Translations under genes and position numbers: made by a program
The notes under the pieces: model-generated
Seen by the model: only the letters and a program-made list of their open reading frames with translations
Told to the model about the DNA's origin: nothing
The model's database searches: none
Shown: positions 61,601-64,000 of the stretch, piece after piece
How the letters are laid out: each line of letters opens with the position of its first letter
Numbering within the stretch: position 1 is the stretch's first letter
Origin: Acanthosoma haemorrhoidale
Taxonomy: Eukaryota; Arthropoda; Insecta; Hemiptera; Acanthosomatidae
Length of the DNA: 64,000 nucleotides
Direction of reading: 5' to 3'
NCBI GenBank assembly: GCA_930367205.1
Contig: OV884011.1
Coordinates: 106,755,139-106,819,138 of the forward strand

Positions 61601-63551
61601 TATTTCTTAAATTTTCATAACATGTTCAAAATATGTCTGCTTTGTTTGTTCCACAACTCAATATGCCATTTCCATGCGTCACATGATTTTTCCAGTTTGG
61701 TAAAATACAATGCATATTGTTTAAGGCATATCATTTAAAATTATTTTTAAAATATTTAACTTAAATGTGAGGAAATACACTATAAGAAGTTTGATGTTAA
61801 ATATTGTAACAAAATGATACATAATTGCCCAAATAGAAATTAATCATAAGGCGGGAGGTATGCAATAATATGAAAGCGGCTACAATTTTCCTAAATTTTG
61901 TCCAGTTGAAAACAAATTTTTAAAAAGATATTTTTCTATTGAACAAAATTAGATTCTATCCATAAGTTAGCCATATGTTCAAACATTGCTATATTTCCTA
62001 GTAAGAACAATACAATATAAATTTTTAAATCTGTTTCCTTTGGGTGTAAATCTTTTACCCTTCAAGAGAATGATTACAAATTATAGATAATCTGTAATAA
62101 GAATGTTCTAGTAAAACCTTCTTTTTTTTTATTTAATGGCCACTCTACTGACTCTCATAAAAACAATTCACAAAGAAAATACAGTATTCTTACAAATCAA
62201 TATACTTGAAATCATGCCTTAAAGATCGAATTCACCTTTTGTGTGCTCATATTCATCAGACTGAACAATGTTTCTTCCACAATTTCCAACCTGGCTTAAG
62301 AATATCCTAAAGCCACATTTTGCTAGCTGCCGTGTACTTTCTACTACTAACGAAACATCATTGAACAGCCTTTAGTGGAAAAGGGTTTGGGTTTGCTAGC
62401 AAAAGATCCAATAGCTTATTGCACTTACTGAAAAAGCAATTTATTTTGGACAAAGAAGCCTTAAACAAGAAAATTAAAAAATGGAGCTACCACCTTGTTT
62501 GCTGCAAAAACTAGTTAGTCAATTAATGATAAAATACTACCTCCCATAACAAATTAATAGTTTTATTTGTTGAGCAATAGGAAAAATCATAAAAACACCT
62601 AATCCTGATTTTTTCATTACAACATTTCAAAATTACCAACTGTTATGAATCACACGATGACATTAGAGATTGTAGTGAGTTATTTATCTGTATTTAATAC
62701 AAATAATGTAAGTGCTTTTTTATTTTTATATCATTAAAAAGTGAATTCACTTTTTTTAGATCACAGTTTTAAGAGCAAAACAATTGACATAGCTAAAAAT
62801 AATGGGGTTATTCTACTGAAGAGTTTTTATTGCAACGGCATGAGGGTATACTTTGTAGGAAAATGACATGTATTATTAAATGATTGAAAAGAAAAGTTTA
62901 AGAAATTATTTGTTAATGTGATTATTGTGACCAGTATAATAAGCATAACCTATAATTTAAACCAACAAACTGTAGCAGAAGAAATTCCAATATTTTATGG
63001 ATACACAGAGGGTGCTAAATTTTATAACAAAATTGATATTATAAATCACTGAATTGAGACGACACAGACCAAAGATACTTAAGGATACCACTCATACATA
63101 TTGATTAGTTTCTATTTTTAAAGATCTGCTACCATTATGTAACACAATGTATTATTTTATGATTAATTAATTTTCACAATGAGAAAGACAAAATTAACAT
63201 ACTTGTGCAACTTCTTATTTTAATAAAATTATTTTTAAAGACATAATTATTTCTATAAAAAGAACTATTTGTCATTTATATAGATTTATTTTCAAAATAA
63301 ATTTGACTTTAATAAATTGCTGTATATACACATATATGTTACTTTCCATGGTCATAATCCAGTTTATTTATTGCACTTAATTACAAAAGTATATAATTCT
63401 CAAAGGTCTGTAGCTTGATATCAATATTTGAAGAATCCATTTATAACAGCAAATCTTACCCGTAATGTCAGCACCTTCATCCATTTCACCGAGTGCTTCA
63501 GCGTCCTGAAAACTCAGTTCTTGGTATAAAGTGTTCCCACTTCTTTGTTCC
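2708..63551 (-). CDS. syd: sunday driver / JIP3-JIP4 (JNK-interacting scaffold), 5'-truncated by the window
   Basis: This is the span of the recognised coding exons of the insect orthologue of MAPK8IP3/SPAG9. The family protein is a cytoplasmic scaffold that binds JNK-pathway kinases, kinesin-1, dynein-dynactin and small GTPases, and sits on vesicles moving along axons. Eighteen core exons join in frame with GT..AG introns to about 896 codons ending in TAG. Signature strings seen directly include [14 protein letters not shown] (RH2), [23 protein letters not shown]-type propeller text (here [18 protein letters not shown]) and LIVWQ at the C-terminus. Relatives are about 1,200-1,300 residues, so the missing ~400 N-terminal residues (RH1 domain, first coiled coil) and the promoter lie beyond base 64000. 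Exon positions come from reading splice sites and phase by eye. The orthology call is very secure; individual boundaries are good but unverified by RNA. Confidence 0.95.
3357..3595 (-). repeat. tRNA-derived SINE, family C
   Basis: On the minus strand a tRNA-like head is readable: an A-box-like TAGTTCAGTGTGAAAGAGGA near 3575-3592 and a B box GGTTTGAATCC near 3525-3535 flanked by the arms CCAGG and CCTGG. A related, more decayed copy lies on the plus strand at about 25205-25290. The 3' extent is approximate. Confidence 0.55.
3880..4147 (+). repeat. tRNA-derived SINE, family B, copy 1
   Basis: Head with A-box-like GTGGTCAGCATACTGAC and B-box-like GGTTCAATACTC, then a body and a T-rich end (ATGCCATGGTTTAATTTTTT). 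It aligns along its length with 56331-56640: shared ACTTCTAACTGTG.AGACC, ACTC..TCTCATGAGGATAAAT or its variant, TTAAGAAAA, and a CATGA..TTGTGCCAT end. Divergence between copies is high, so both are old. Confidence 0.7.
4940..5500 (+). pseudogene. C-terminal half of a multicopy uncharacterised arthropod gene family, broken
   Basis: Conceptual frames on the plus strand give [44 protein letters not shown] and [19 protein letters not shown] in order, with frameshifts and stops between. These recall a family of repetitive, unnamed arthropod proteins whose C-terminal part carries IHFLxSHLxFFPENxG and a YQG..MLADYCW end (here seen only as decayed traces). Family memory, not a search. The matching N-terminal half lies separately at 23885-24650. 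Not expressed as such. Confidence 0.6.
7371..7757 (-). other. unassigned coding-looking frame (128 codons)
   Basis: Open minus-strand frame starting [11 protein letters not shown] and including [17 protein letters not shown], a basic [13 protein letters not shown] stretch and [19 protein letters not shown]. Composition is protein-like rather than the K/N/I/F-rich composition of random frames here. Internal good splice-like sites exist (ATG/GTAAGG and CCTGCAG/GATC, 42 nt apart). I do not recognise a family. It may be a retrocopy, a TE relic or chance. Confidence 0.3.
9761..10992 (+). mobile_element. mariner transposon, full length between TIRs
   Basis: The 28-base terminal inverted repeats at 9761-9788 and 10965-10992 (CGAGGGTGGTCTGAAAAG.. 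inward) are identical, and the 1232-bp element is flanked by TA on both sides, the target duplication of Tc1/mariner elements. The orientation is plus, opposite to syd, in the intron between its two terminal exons. Confidence 0.97.
9931..10945 (+). pseudogene. mariner transposase, inactivated
   Basis: Frame fragments in order: [14 protein letters not shown] then a stop; helix-turn-helix region with [30 protein letters not shown] (first catalytic D); [12 protein letters not shown] (second D); [13 protein letters not shown] (third D of the DD34D type). Breaks: a frameshift after KYLF, a frameshift near RWVPRL, an internal deletion after WIHH near 10410, and a frameshift near 10795. It cannot make functional transposase. 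Confidence 0.93.
12027..12098 (-). repeat. tRNA-like SINE head, family A, inverted copy
   Basis: The minus strand reads ATGCAGCGTAGCTCAGTTGG then TAGAGCAC, a canonical tRNA A box, and ends GACCCTGCCA. Its B-box half is altered (GGGCTCAGCCCGACC). Too degenerate in the anticodon arm for a functional tRNA. It faces a second, partial copy at 12261-12355. Confidence 0.7.
12261..12355 (+). repeat. tRNA-like SINE, family A, 5'-truncated copy
   Basis: It begins ATTGGGGAGGTCGCGAGTTC (B-box half), continues to CCTGCCA and then a tail TTGATTATTAATAATT..TTGAATCAGTACCACAACAA. The same order occurs at 53384-53515. The shared non-tRNA tail shows a SINE family rather than chance tRNA resemblance. Confidence 0.75.
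12451..12600 (+). other. unassigned coding-looking segment after a strong splice acceptor
   Basis: CATTTCTATTTCACAG at 12435-12450 is a textbook acceptor. From 12451 a plus-strand frame runs [33 protein letters not shown] and [16 protein letters not shown] to TAG at 12598-12600. It is cysteine-rich and balanced in composition. No upstream exon or family was recognised. A terminal exon of a nested gene, a retrotransposed piece or chance are all open. Confidence 0.3.
13040..13185 (-). CDS. syd: syd alternative terminal exon (proximal)
   Basis: The acceptor is GTTTTACAG. Joined in phase 1 to the FRIG exon it reads [20 protein letters not shown] and PP. The (S/E)xSHLIVWQ motif is the conserved end of JIP3/4. 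Read through, the frame continues 26 codons to TAA at 13040-13042. A donor-like CCG/GTACGT at 13121/13120 could instead splice in phase 0 to an unseen short exon. It cannot splice to the distal exon at 2805, because that would shift frame and hit a stop. The first 65 nt are secure as coding; how this isoform ends is uncertain. Confidence 0.8.
13451..14394. repeat. ~100-bp imperfect inverted repeat pair enclosing LINE sequence
   Basis: The left arm 13451-13555 and the right arm 14291-14394 align as reverse complements: TTTTCAGGATCTCAAAA, TTTTTTCAAA.CCTCC..GTAAAT, GCTTTCA.CAGATACAC. The left arm on the minus strand also has a CTGAAGATGAT motif, shared with other repeats here. Confidence 0.75.
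13680..14200 (+). pseudogene. 3' end of R1/Jockey-type LINE ORF2 (C-terminal zinc-knuckle region)
   Basis: The plus-strand frame reads [20 protein letters not shown] and VLT, resembling the CPxCG..DTxEHTxFxC C-terminal motif of R1-type reverse transcriptase proteins, after a segment like the end of their last domain ([10 protein letters not shown]). Frameshifts and stops break it, and one motif cysteine is replaced by serine. Confidence 0.6.
14930..16360 (+). mobile_element. R1-like LINE remnant: 5' region and endonuclease part
   Basis: The plus strand gives [16 protein letters not shown] near 15413-15465, resembling the LLQEP(Y/W) start of APE-type endonuclease, and [11 protein letters not shown] near 15917-15950, resembling its SDHxxI end. 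An open stretch follows at 16060-16341 (ending [11 protein letters not shown]) that fits the linker before the reverse transcriptase. Several stops between make it dead. Confidence 0.6.
17900..19000 (+). pseudogene. R1-like LINE remnant: reverse transcriptase C-terminal half
   Basis: One plus-strand frame gives [20 protein letters not shown], then [14 protein letters not shown] and [11 protein letters not shown]: the xLxQGxxLSPxLWxxxxD and YADD catalytic motifs. FIRWIADML lies just before in another frame. The first half of the reverse transcriptase that should join this to 16360 is absent, replaced by 1.5 kb of unrelated A+T-rich DNA. Confidence 0.75.
19793..19924 (-). CDS. syd: syd exon: [15 protein letters not shown]
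   Basis: The acceptor is CTGCTGTAG and the donor is ATCG/GTAAGT. It encodes [15 protein letters not shown], an acidic NNNEPEKP linker, and [15 protein letters not shown], the last conserved propeller strand. It ends in phase 1 and can be joined in frame to either of the two terminal exons downstream. Confidence 0.97.
19925..21607. other. syd intron, nothing recognised
   Basis: A+T-rich sequence with short open frames on both strands around 20833-21199; I could not assign them to any family. Confidence 0.5.
21608..21763 (-). CDS. syd: syd exon: [15 protein letters not shown] propeller blade
   Basis: The acceptor is GTTTGTAAG and the donor is CCTG/GTAGGC. It encodes [15 protein letters not shown], then [19 protein letters not shown] and TVKFFVAVP. 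It matches [25 protein letters not shown] of relatives. Phase 1 at both ends. Confidence 0.97.
21764..22500. other. syd intron, nothing recognised
   Basis: Short 737-nt intron; no repeat or coding signal seen. Confidence 0.6.
22501..22614 (-). CDS. syd: syd exon: [20 protein letters not shown] propeller blade
   Basis: The acceptor is TTTTTTCAG and the donor is GAAG/GTACTT. It encodes [20 protein letters not shown] and [16 protein letters not shown], matching the family's [13 protein letters not shown](M/L)..LWVGTGNGV block. Phase 1 at both ends. Confidence 0.97.
23885..24650 (+). pseudogene. N-terminal half of a multicopy uncharacterised arthropod gene family, broken
   Basis: Plus-strand frames in order give [45 protein letters not shown], then [20 protein letters not shown] and [20 protein letters not shown], then [20 protein letters not shown]. 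The WAPHxCC and DHxSDCYFC cysteine pairs look like a metal-binding N-terminal region of a family I remember as abundant, unnamed and multicopy in arthropods. Stops and frameshifts interrupt it. The C-terminal half of such a protein lies at 4940-5500, 18 kb away in the same orientation; they may be two different copies. Confidence 0.65.
25205..25290 (+). repeat. decayed tRNA-derived SINE, family C
   Basis: AGTAGTCAGCTGATAAGGGA, TTCAGAAAGTCC, TCAAATCCTAGC and AGACACTAC follow the same order as the minus-strand copy at 3357-3595. Highly diverged. Confidence 0.4.
25414..25585 (-). CDS. syd: syd exon: [19 protein letters not shown] propeller blade
   Basis: The acceptor is TATTTCAG and the donor is TTAG/GTTAGT. 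It encodes [50 protein letters not shown] and SKML. The match to the vertebrate protein is nearly residue for residue. Phase 0 in, phase 1 out. A foldback element and an AT microsatellite lie just upstream in transcription order. Confidence 0.98.
25586..27252. other. syd intron with foldback element
   Basis: AT microsatellite at 25620-25655 and a foldback at 25667-25835. The rest is A+T-rich with nothing recognised. Confidence 0.6.
25667..25835. repeat. foldback / palindromic MITE-like element
   Basis: The arms 25667-25697 and 25805-25835 are inverted with one mismatch in 31. A second perfect inverted pair, 25732-25746 with 25793-25807 (15 nt), lies inside. The centre is a TA run bounded by TTGATA and TATCAA. 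The left side has a ~35-nt insertion between the two arm blocks. No transposase. Confidence 0.85.
27253..27469 (-). CDS. syd: syd exon: [17 protein letters not shown] propeller blade
   Basis: The acceptor is GCTTTACAG and the donor is GTTCAG/GTTAGT. The 86-nt intron before it is one of the shortest of the gene. It encodes [35 protein letters not shown] and [18 protein letters not shown], matching VALADGTLAIFHRG..DGQWDLSNYH of vertebrates. Phase 0 out. Confidence 0.98.
27556..27715 (-). CDS. syd: syd exon: [10 protein letters not shown] propeller blade
   Basis: The acceptor is CATTTTCAG and the donor is ATAGT/GTATGT. It encodes [20 protein letters not shown], then [13 protein letters not shown] and [15 protein letters not shown]. 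This is one of the best conserved blocks of JIP3/4 and opens the main beta-propeller. Phase 1 in, phase 2 out. Confidence 0.98.
27716..30838. other. syd intron, nothing recognised
   Basis: Three kb of A+T-rich sequence with short low-complexity frames; no repeat or gene that I can name. Confidence 0.5.
30839..30892 (-). CDS. syd: syd short exon: [11 protein letters not shown]
   Basis: The acceptor is GCCGCCTAG and the donor is ACAG/GTAATT. It is 54 nt with phase 1 on both sides and encodes [18 protein letters not shown]. It resembles the vertebrate TEHVFTDPLG segment in both content and place. An upstream AG would bring in a stop, which supports this acceptor. Because it is symmetric it could be skipped without frame change. 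Confidence 0.8.
30893..35042. other. syd intron, mostly unrecognised
   Basis: A CTGAAGATGA motif occurs at 31325. A minus-strand frame [20 protein letters not shown] near 33235-33300 looks protein-like but could not be assigned. A C-rich run lies at 33923-33938. Confidence 0.5.
35043..35354 (-). CDS. syd: syd exon: acidic/asparagine-rich linker
   Basis: The acceptor is TTGTTTCAG and the donor is CCAATG/GTAAGC. It begins with ACESDYPN after the glycine from the previous exon, matching the vertebrate VPGARETDYP join. Then comes a low-complexity stretch rich in N, E, K and D ([21 protein letters not shown]), the block [18 protein letters not shown], which corresponds to the vertebrate TVVGC(S/A)..G segment, and a proline-rich [15 protein letters not shown] tail. 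Phase 1 at both ends. Confidence 0.93.
36134..36505 (+). repeat. possible solo LTR or other inserted repeat
   Basis: The segment begins TGTAAC and ends GTTACA, has richer G+C than its surroundings, and is bordered by near-identical TTACAATAT..AAAT.ATAAT sequence at 36145 and 36502. No clean target duplication outside the ends, so the element type is uncertain. Confidence 0.3.
37619..37819 (+). repeat. possible solo LTR
   Basis: It begins TGTTATAAATAACAG and ends CTTGTCACAACA, with AATAAA at about 37751 some 65 nt before the end, as expected of an LTR. No target duplication was seen, and TTATAAATAAC also occurs 30 nt upstream. Confidence 0.35.
38008..38182 (-). CDS. syd: syd exon: [11 protein letters not shown] region, first propeller strand
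   Basis: The acceptor is TATTTTAAG and the donor is CCTG/GTCTGT, which is weak but required by phase. It encodes [16 protein letters not shown] and [16 protein letters not shown], ending CIASVPG. This matches the vertebrate [17 protein letters not shown] segment. The intron before it is only 95 nt. Phase 1 out. Confidence 0.95.
38278..38436 (-). CDS. syd: syd exon: [11 protein letters not shown] region
   Basis: The acceptor is TTTTGTGCAG and the donor is ATTAAA/GTAAGC. It encodes [18 protein letters not shown] and [10 protein letters not shown], matching the family's LWCA(A/V)GVNLSGG..DGG..GASVFY block, followed by an acidic tail IEQLEKDIK. 53 whole codons, phase 0 at both ends. Confidence 0.97.
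38437..39016. other. syd intron, nothing recognised
   Basis: 580-nt intron of ordinary A+T-rich sequence. Confidence 0.6.
39017..39245 (-). CDS. syd: syd exon: [18 protein letters not shown] region
   Basis: The acceptor is GTTTACAG and the donor is ATGAAG/GTAACT. Encodes [18 protein letters not shown], then [20 protein letters not shown] and [17 protein letters not shown], all matching conserved blocks of JIP3/4. A proline/alanine-rich insert ([14 protein letters not shown]) separates the blocks. It is noticeably richer in G+C than its introns. Ends phase 0. Confidence 0.97.
41886..42092. repeat. foldback with perfect 21-nt inverted arms
   Basis: Arm 41886-41906 (ATAATTGATTAAAACAACTTT) is repeated inverted at 42072-42092. 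Inside, the minus strand carries TTGAAGATGATGATC..GATCGAAAG-like sequence at 41950-41979, related to the motif at 57134-57162. Confidence 0.8.
42340..42500 (-). other. G+C-rich coding-looking block, unplaced
   Basis: After TTGACAAACAG on the minus strand a frame reads [39 protein letters not shown] and [15 protein letters not shown], in composition much like a real linker exon. It does not fit as a cassette between its neighbours (needs phase 2 on both sides; the readable frame enters in phase 1 and no matching donor is seen). It could be an alternative exon with other borders, a relic, or unrelated. Confidence 0.3.
43956..44126 (-). CDS. syd: syd exon: FSRLF and basic linker
   Basis: The acceptor is TTTTTTTCAG. 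The donor GATAT/GTCAGT is somewhat off consensus but is the one that gives correct phase (2) into the next exon. It encodes [11 protein letters not shown] and a basic [11 protein letters not shown] stretch ending LDAGD. Vertebrate JIP4 has WQFFSRLFSSS here; the rest of the linker is poorly conserved. Confidence 0.9.
44127..46785. other. syd intron with Tc1-like remnant
   Basis: Tc1-like fragment at 44530-45230. The segment 45540-46250 has somewhat balanced composition but no assignable frame. Confidence 0.6.
44530..45230 (+). pseudogene. Tc1-like transposase remnant
   Basis: Plus-strand frames give DESY and [18 protein letters not shown] (the VWRRPGERY region), then [40 protein letters not shown] and [11 protein letters not shown], the [11 protein letters not shown] block carrying the last catalytic acidic residue region. 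The middle GGGSVMVWG region is missing, and frameshifts are present. The 5' end may begin at the GTCTCACAAAAAAAGTGGCA near 44537. Confidence 0.8.
46786..46973 (-). CDS. syd: syd exon: RH2 domain
   Basis: The acceptor is TTGTTTTAG and the donor is AAGCT/GTAAGC. It begins [20 protein letters not shown] and continues through [19 protein letters not shown] to VWKL. This is the RILP-homology 2 helical hairpin, the most diagnostic stretch of the JIP3/JIP4 family. Phase 0 in, phase 2 out. Confidence 0.97.
46974..48329. other. syd intron with a purine-rich island
   Basis: 47265-47440 is G+C- and purine-richer than its surroundings (frame [20 protein letters not shown]) and is followed by AATAAA at about 47428 on the plus strand, as at the end of an inserted transcript. 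Unassigned. Confidence 0.4.
48330..48477 (-). CDS. syd: syd exon: end of leucine zipper II
   Basis: The acceptor is GATGTTAG and the donor is GACGAG/GTAATT. The 148 nt encode a continuous heptad-type helix ([18 protein letters not shown].., [18 protein letters not shown]) ending in an acidic SDDE. It matches the family's GELEAVKQAK..ELEEELRKA region. Ends in phase 0. Confidence 0.95.
48478..50896. other. syd intron, nothing recognised
   Basis: A+T-rich sequence with no repeat or frame I can name. Confidence 0.55.
50897..50953 (-). CDS. syd: syd exon: leucine zipper II
   Basis: The acceptor is ATTTTCAG and the donor is ACCAG/GTTAGT. It encodes [19 protein letters not shown], almost word for word the vertebrate coiled-coil segment. 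The intron before it is only 82 nt. Phase 2 at both ends. Confidence 0.95.
51036..51093 (-). CDS. syd: syd exon: start of leucine zipper II
   Basis: The acceptor is TTTTTTCAG and the donor is ACCAA/GTAAGC. It encodes [19 protein letters not shown], close to the MG(R/K)EVENL(I/L)xEN segment of JIP3/4, the start of the second coiled coil that binds kinesin light chain and ARF6 in vertebrates. Begins after phase 1 and ends in phase 2. Confidence 0.95.
51094..52804. other. syd intron segment around the 45-nt microexon
   Basis: Apart from the candidate 45-nt microexon at 52069-52113, A+T-rich sequence with nothing recognised. Confidence 0.55.
52069..52113 (-). CDS. syd: syd candidate cassette microexon (45 nt)
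   Basis: The acceptor is TTTTCTTGACAG and the donor is CAAG/GTAAAA. It is 45 nt, phase 1 on both sides, with no stop in the required frame. It encodes [15 protein letters not shown]. It lies about 690 nt after the 18-nt microexon in transcription order and 976 nt before the MGKEV exon. Support is only from splice sites and frame. Confidence 0.5.
52805..52822 (-). CDS. syd: syd candidate cassette microexon (18 nt)
   Basis: A pyrimidine-rich tract ends in TTCAACAG, followed by 18 nt and the strong donor TTTG/GTAAGG. Phase 1 on both sides. It encodes VNDNFF with the glycine completed by the next exon, giving NDNFFG before MGKEV. Vertebrate JIP3, as I recall it, carries a short segment ending DDFFG at exactly this place before MGKEV, which supports a conserved alternative microexon. 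Confidence 0.7.
53384..53515 (+). repeat. tRNA-derived SINE, family A, most complete copy
   Basis: A 74-nt tRNA-like head (A box TAGCTCAGTTGGAAGAGT, B box AGTTCAAGTTCC, end TCTGCCA) is followed by a tail GTTGATAATTATTAACAA..TTGGATCAATACCACAACAA shared with 12300-12355. The anticodon stem does not form well and the acceptor stem pairs only in its first bases, so it is not a functional tRNA gene. Confidence 0.8.
56331..56640 (+). repeat. tRNA-derived SINE, family B, copy 2
   Basis: Aligns with 3880-4147 from the head (CTTCTAACTGTGGAGACCAG, B-box-like GGTTGGATCCCC) to the T-rich end after TTGTGCCATAG. It carries a local duplication AATAACTACTTCTATAAAGAAG not present in the other copy. Confidence 0.7.
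56950..57225 (+). repeat. two tandem repeat units with hammerhead-like motif
   Basis: The first unit (about 56950-57057) and the second (57128-57225) share GACAGCT..GAAAAC, TTGTTTAAATAAA, ATATTG and GATTGGTTATT. Between them lies CTGTCGAGCTACAGCCGGAC. In the second unit CTGAAGA at 57134 is followed by a GACAG/CTGTC hairpin and GAAA at 57159. Resembles the terminal repeats of Penelope-like elements. Confidence 0.55.
58190..58690 (+). pseudogene. second mariner transposase, C-terminal fragment
   Basis: Plus-strand frames give [36 protein letters not shown] (HDNARxH, second catalytic D), then [17 protein letters not shown] (the YSPD block) and, in further frames, [13 protein letters not shown] and a [12 protein letters not shown] stretch, GIENLHT and GDYII. 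It is a different mariner subfamily from the one at 9761-10992. The N-terminal half and the terminal repeats are absent; several frameshifts. Confidence 0.85.
58862..58891 (-). CDS. syd: syd candidate cassette microexon (30 nt)
   Basis: The acceptor is GTGTTCCCAG and the donor is TTCTG/GTAGGC. The exon starts with two bases and ends with one (phase 1 on both sides), so it can be included or skipped without changing frame. It encodes [10 protein letters not shown], an acidic serine-rich insert between the DEGADIT exon and the MGKEV exon. It lies about 170 bp from a mariner fragment on the other strand. Splice sites and frame support it; no family homologue is known to me. Confidence 0.55.
58892..63459. 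other. syd intron with non-autonomous DNA transposon
   Basis: A TA microsatellite lies at 59322-59339, a TIR element at 60027-61310, and unassigned G+C-richer flanks at 59750-60020 and 61380-61560 that look like an older repeat into which it inserted. The rest is A+T-rich. Confidence 0.6.
60027..61310. mobile_element. non-autonomous TIR DNA transposon (Harbinger-like)
   Basis: The 42-nt terminal inverted repeats at 60027-60068 and 61269-61310 (AGGCC(C/T)TTTTACA.. inward) match at 38 of 42 positions. Both ends are flanked by TTA (60024-60026 and 61311-61313), a 3-bp duplication typical of PIF/Harbinger. The 1284-bp interior has no transposase I can recognise. A subterminal repeat TTTCCGTTTCAGTTCAGTT lies near 60164. 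Confidence 0.85.
63460..63551 (-). CDS. syd: syd exon: acidic linker before second leucine zipper
   Basis: The acceptor is TTTCTAG before GGAACAAAG and the donor is ACGG/GTAAGA. The exon encodes [22 protein letters not shown] and then the first base of a glycine codon (phase 1). It matches the vertebrate JIP4 segment with LFEELS and DEGADLLG. The first base completes a codon from an exon upstream of the window. Confidence 0.9.
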
Positions 63552-64000
63552 CTAGAAAATAAAGCTTTGATAATAAACATAAAATATGTTGCAAGTATAG
63601 TCGTTAGTAGGTGAACCCAATTCAAAGAGAATATATTGTTAGATCCTGTTATTAAAGATTGAAAGATGATTATTGTCCCTACAATAAATAATCAAACTTA
63701 ACTTTAGAAAGTACTAAAGTAGGCTTTAAATAACACCCATGTTCATTTCTCTTTAAAAGCTTTTTTTAACTGACAGCTCTTTCAAAAGCCCATGTTTGTC
63801 ATCTTCAAGCAGCACACAGCTATCAGTCTCCCACTAAAACTTAATGGAACACGTACCTTTTGTGGCCCCTGAAGATGACAGATTTGTGCAATTAAAAGCA
63901 CTTGCTAATTGAAGAAAAGCGTTTGAAGAGAAACAAACATTGGTTTAAACCTAAATTATACCATCTCTTTTAATCTAACACCTCATTGTAAGAGAATCAA
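63552..64000. other. syd intron at the window edge
   Basis: Ends at the window boundary; contains only the weak 12-nt exon candidate and a CTGAAGATGACAG motif at 63870. Confidence 0.5.
63857..63868 (-). CDS. syd: possible 12-nt syd microexon (weak)
   Basis: CTGTCATCTTCAG precedes GGGCCACAAAAG, followed by the good donor GTACGT. Twelve nucleotides would add four residues (GHKR in the required phase 2 frame) before EQRSGN. Longer versions with the next upstream AG contain a stop. The acceptor overlaps a CTGAAGATGAC repeat motif on the plus strand, so chance is likely. Confidence 0.2.

Noticed and set aside
1..64000. CRISPR arrays, operons or phage-type systems
   Set aside because: Spliced eukaryotic gene structure throughout; no regularly spaced direct repeats.

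Overview
The window is strongly A+T-rich eukaryotic DNA: small exons with GT..AG introns, long introns, mariner/Tc1 and R1-like transposon remains, tRNA-derived SINEs and AT microsatellites. Everything points to an insect. A hemipteran-type large genome is my guess, but the sequence does not prove the order.

One host gene fills the window on the minus strand: the orthologue of Drosophila sunday driver (syd), i.e. JNK-interacting protein 3/4 (MAPK8IP3/SPAG9), the scaffold linking JNK signalling and vesicle cargo to kinesin and dynein. I placed 18 core coding exons by splice sites, reading-frame phase and family resemblance (about 2.69 kb, about 896 codons). They run from an acidic linker exon at 63460-63551 to a stop in the exon at 2708-2805. 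The N-terminal RH1 / first coiled-coil part (about 400 residues in relatives) must lie upstream, beyond base 64000. In transcription order the exons give: acidic linker; second leucine zipper (51-48 kb); RH2 motif (46.8-47.0 kb); basic and conserved mid-region (44-38 kb); acidic low-complexity linker (35 kb); WD40-like beta-propeller (27.7-2.7 kb).

Two features of the gene stand out. The phase-1 intron between 63460 and 51093 holds three candidate cassette microexons (30, 18 and 45 nt), all frame-preserving. The C-terminus has two alternative last exons, 13040-13185 and 2708-2805. Both are entered from the same phase and both encode an acidic stretch ending in an LIVWQ motif, so they look like a duplicated terminal exon.

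The introns carry transposon remains. Regions: 2.8-13.0 kb holds two tRNA-like SINEs, the C-terminal half of a multicopy uncharacterised gene family, a mariner with identical terminal repeats but a broken transposase, and an inverted pair of tRNA-derived segments. 13.4-19.0 kb holds R1-like LINE fragments, one flanked by a ~100 bp inverted repeat. 23.9-24.65 kb holds the N-terminal half of the same uncharacterised family. 25.67-25.84 kb is a foldback element. 36-38 kb holds LTR-like pieces. 44.5-45.2 kb is a Tc1-like fragment. 53.4 and 56.3 kb are further SINEs. 56.95-57.23 kb is a tandem repeat with a hammerhead-like motif. 58.2-58.7 kb is a second mariner fragment. 60.0-61.3 kb is a non-autonomous DNA transposon with a TTA target duplication. 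No complete second host gene was recognised.
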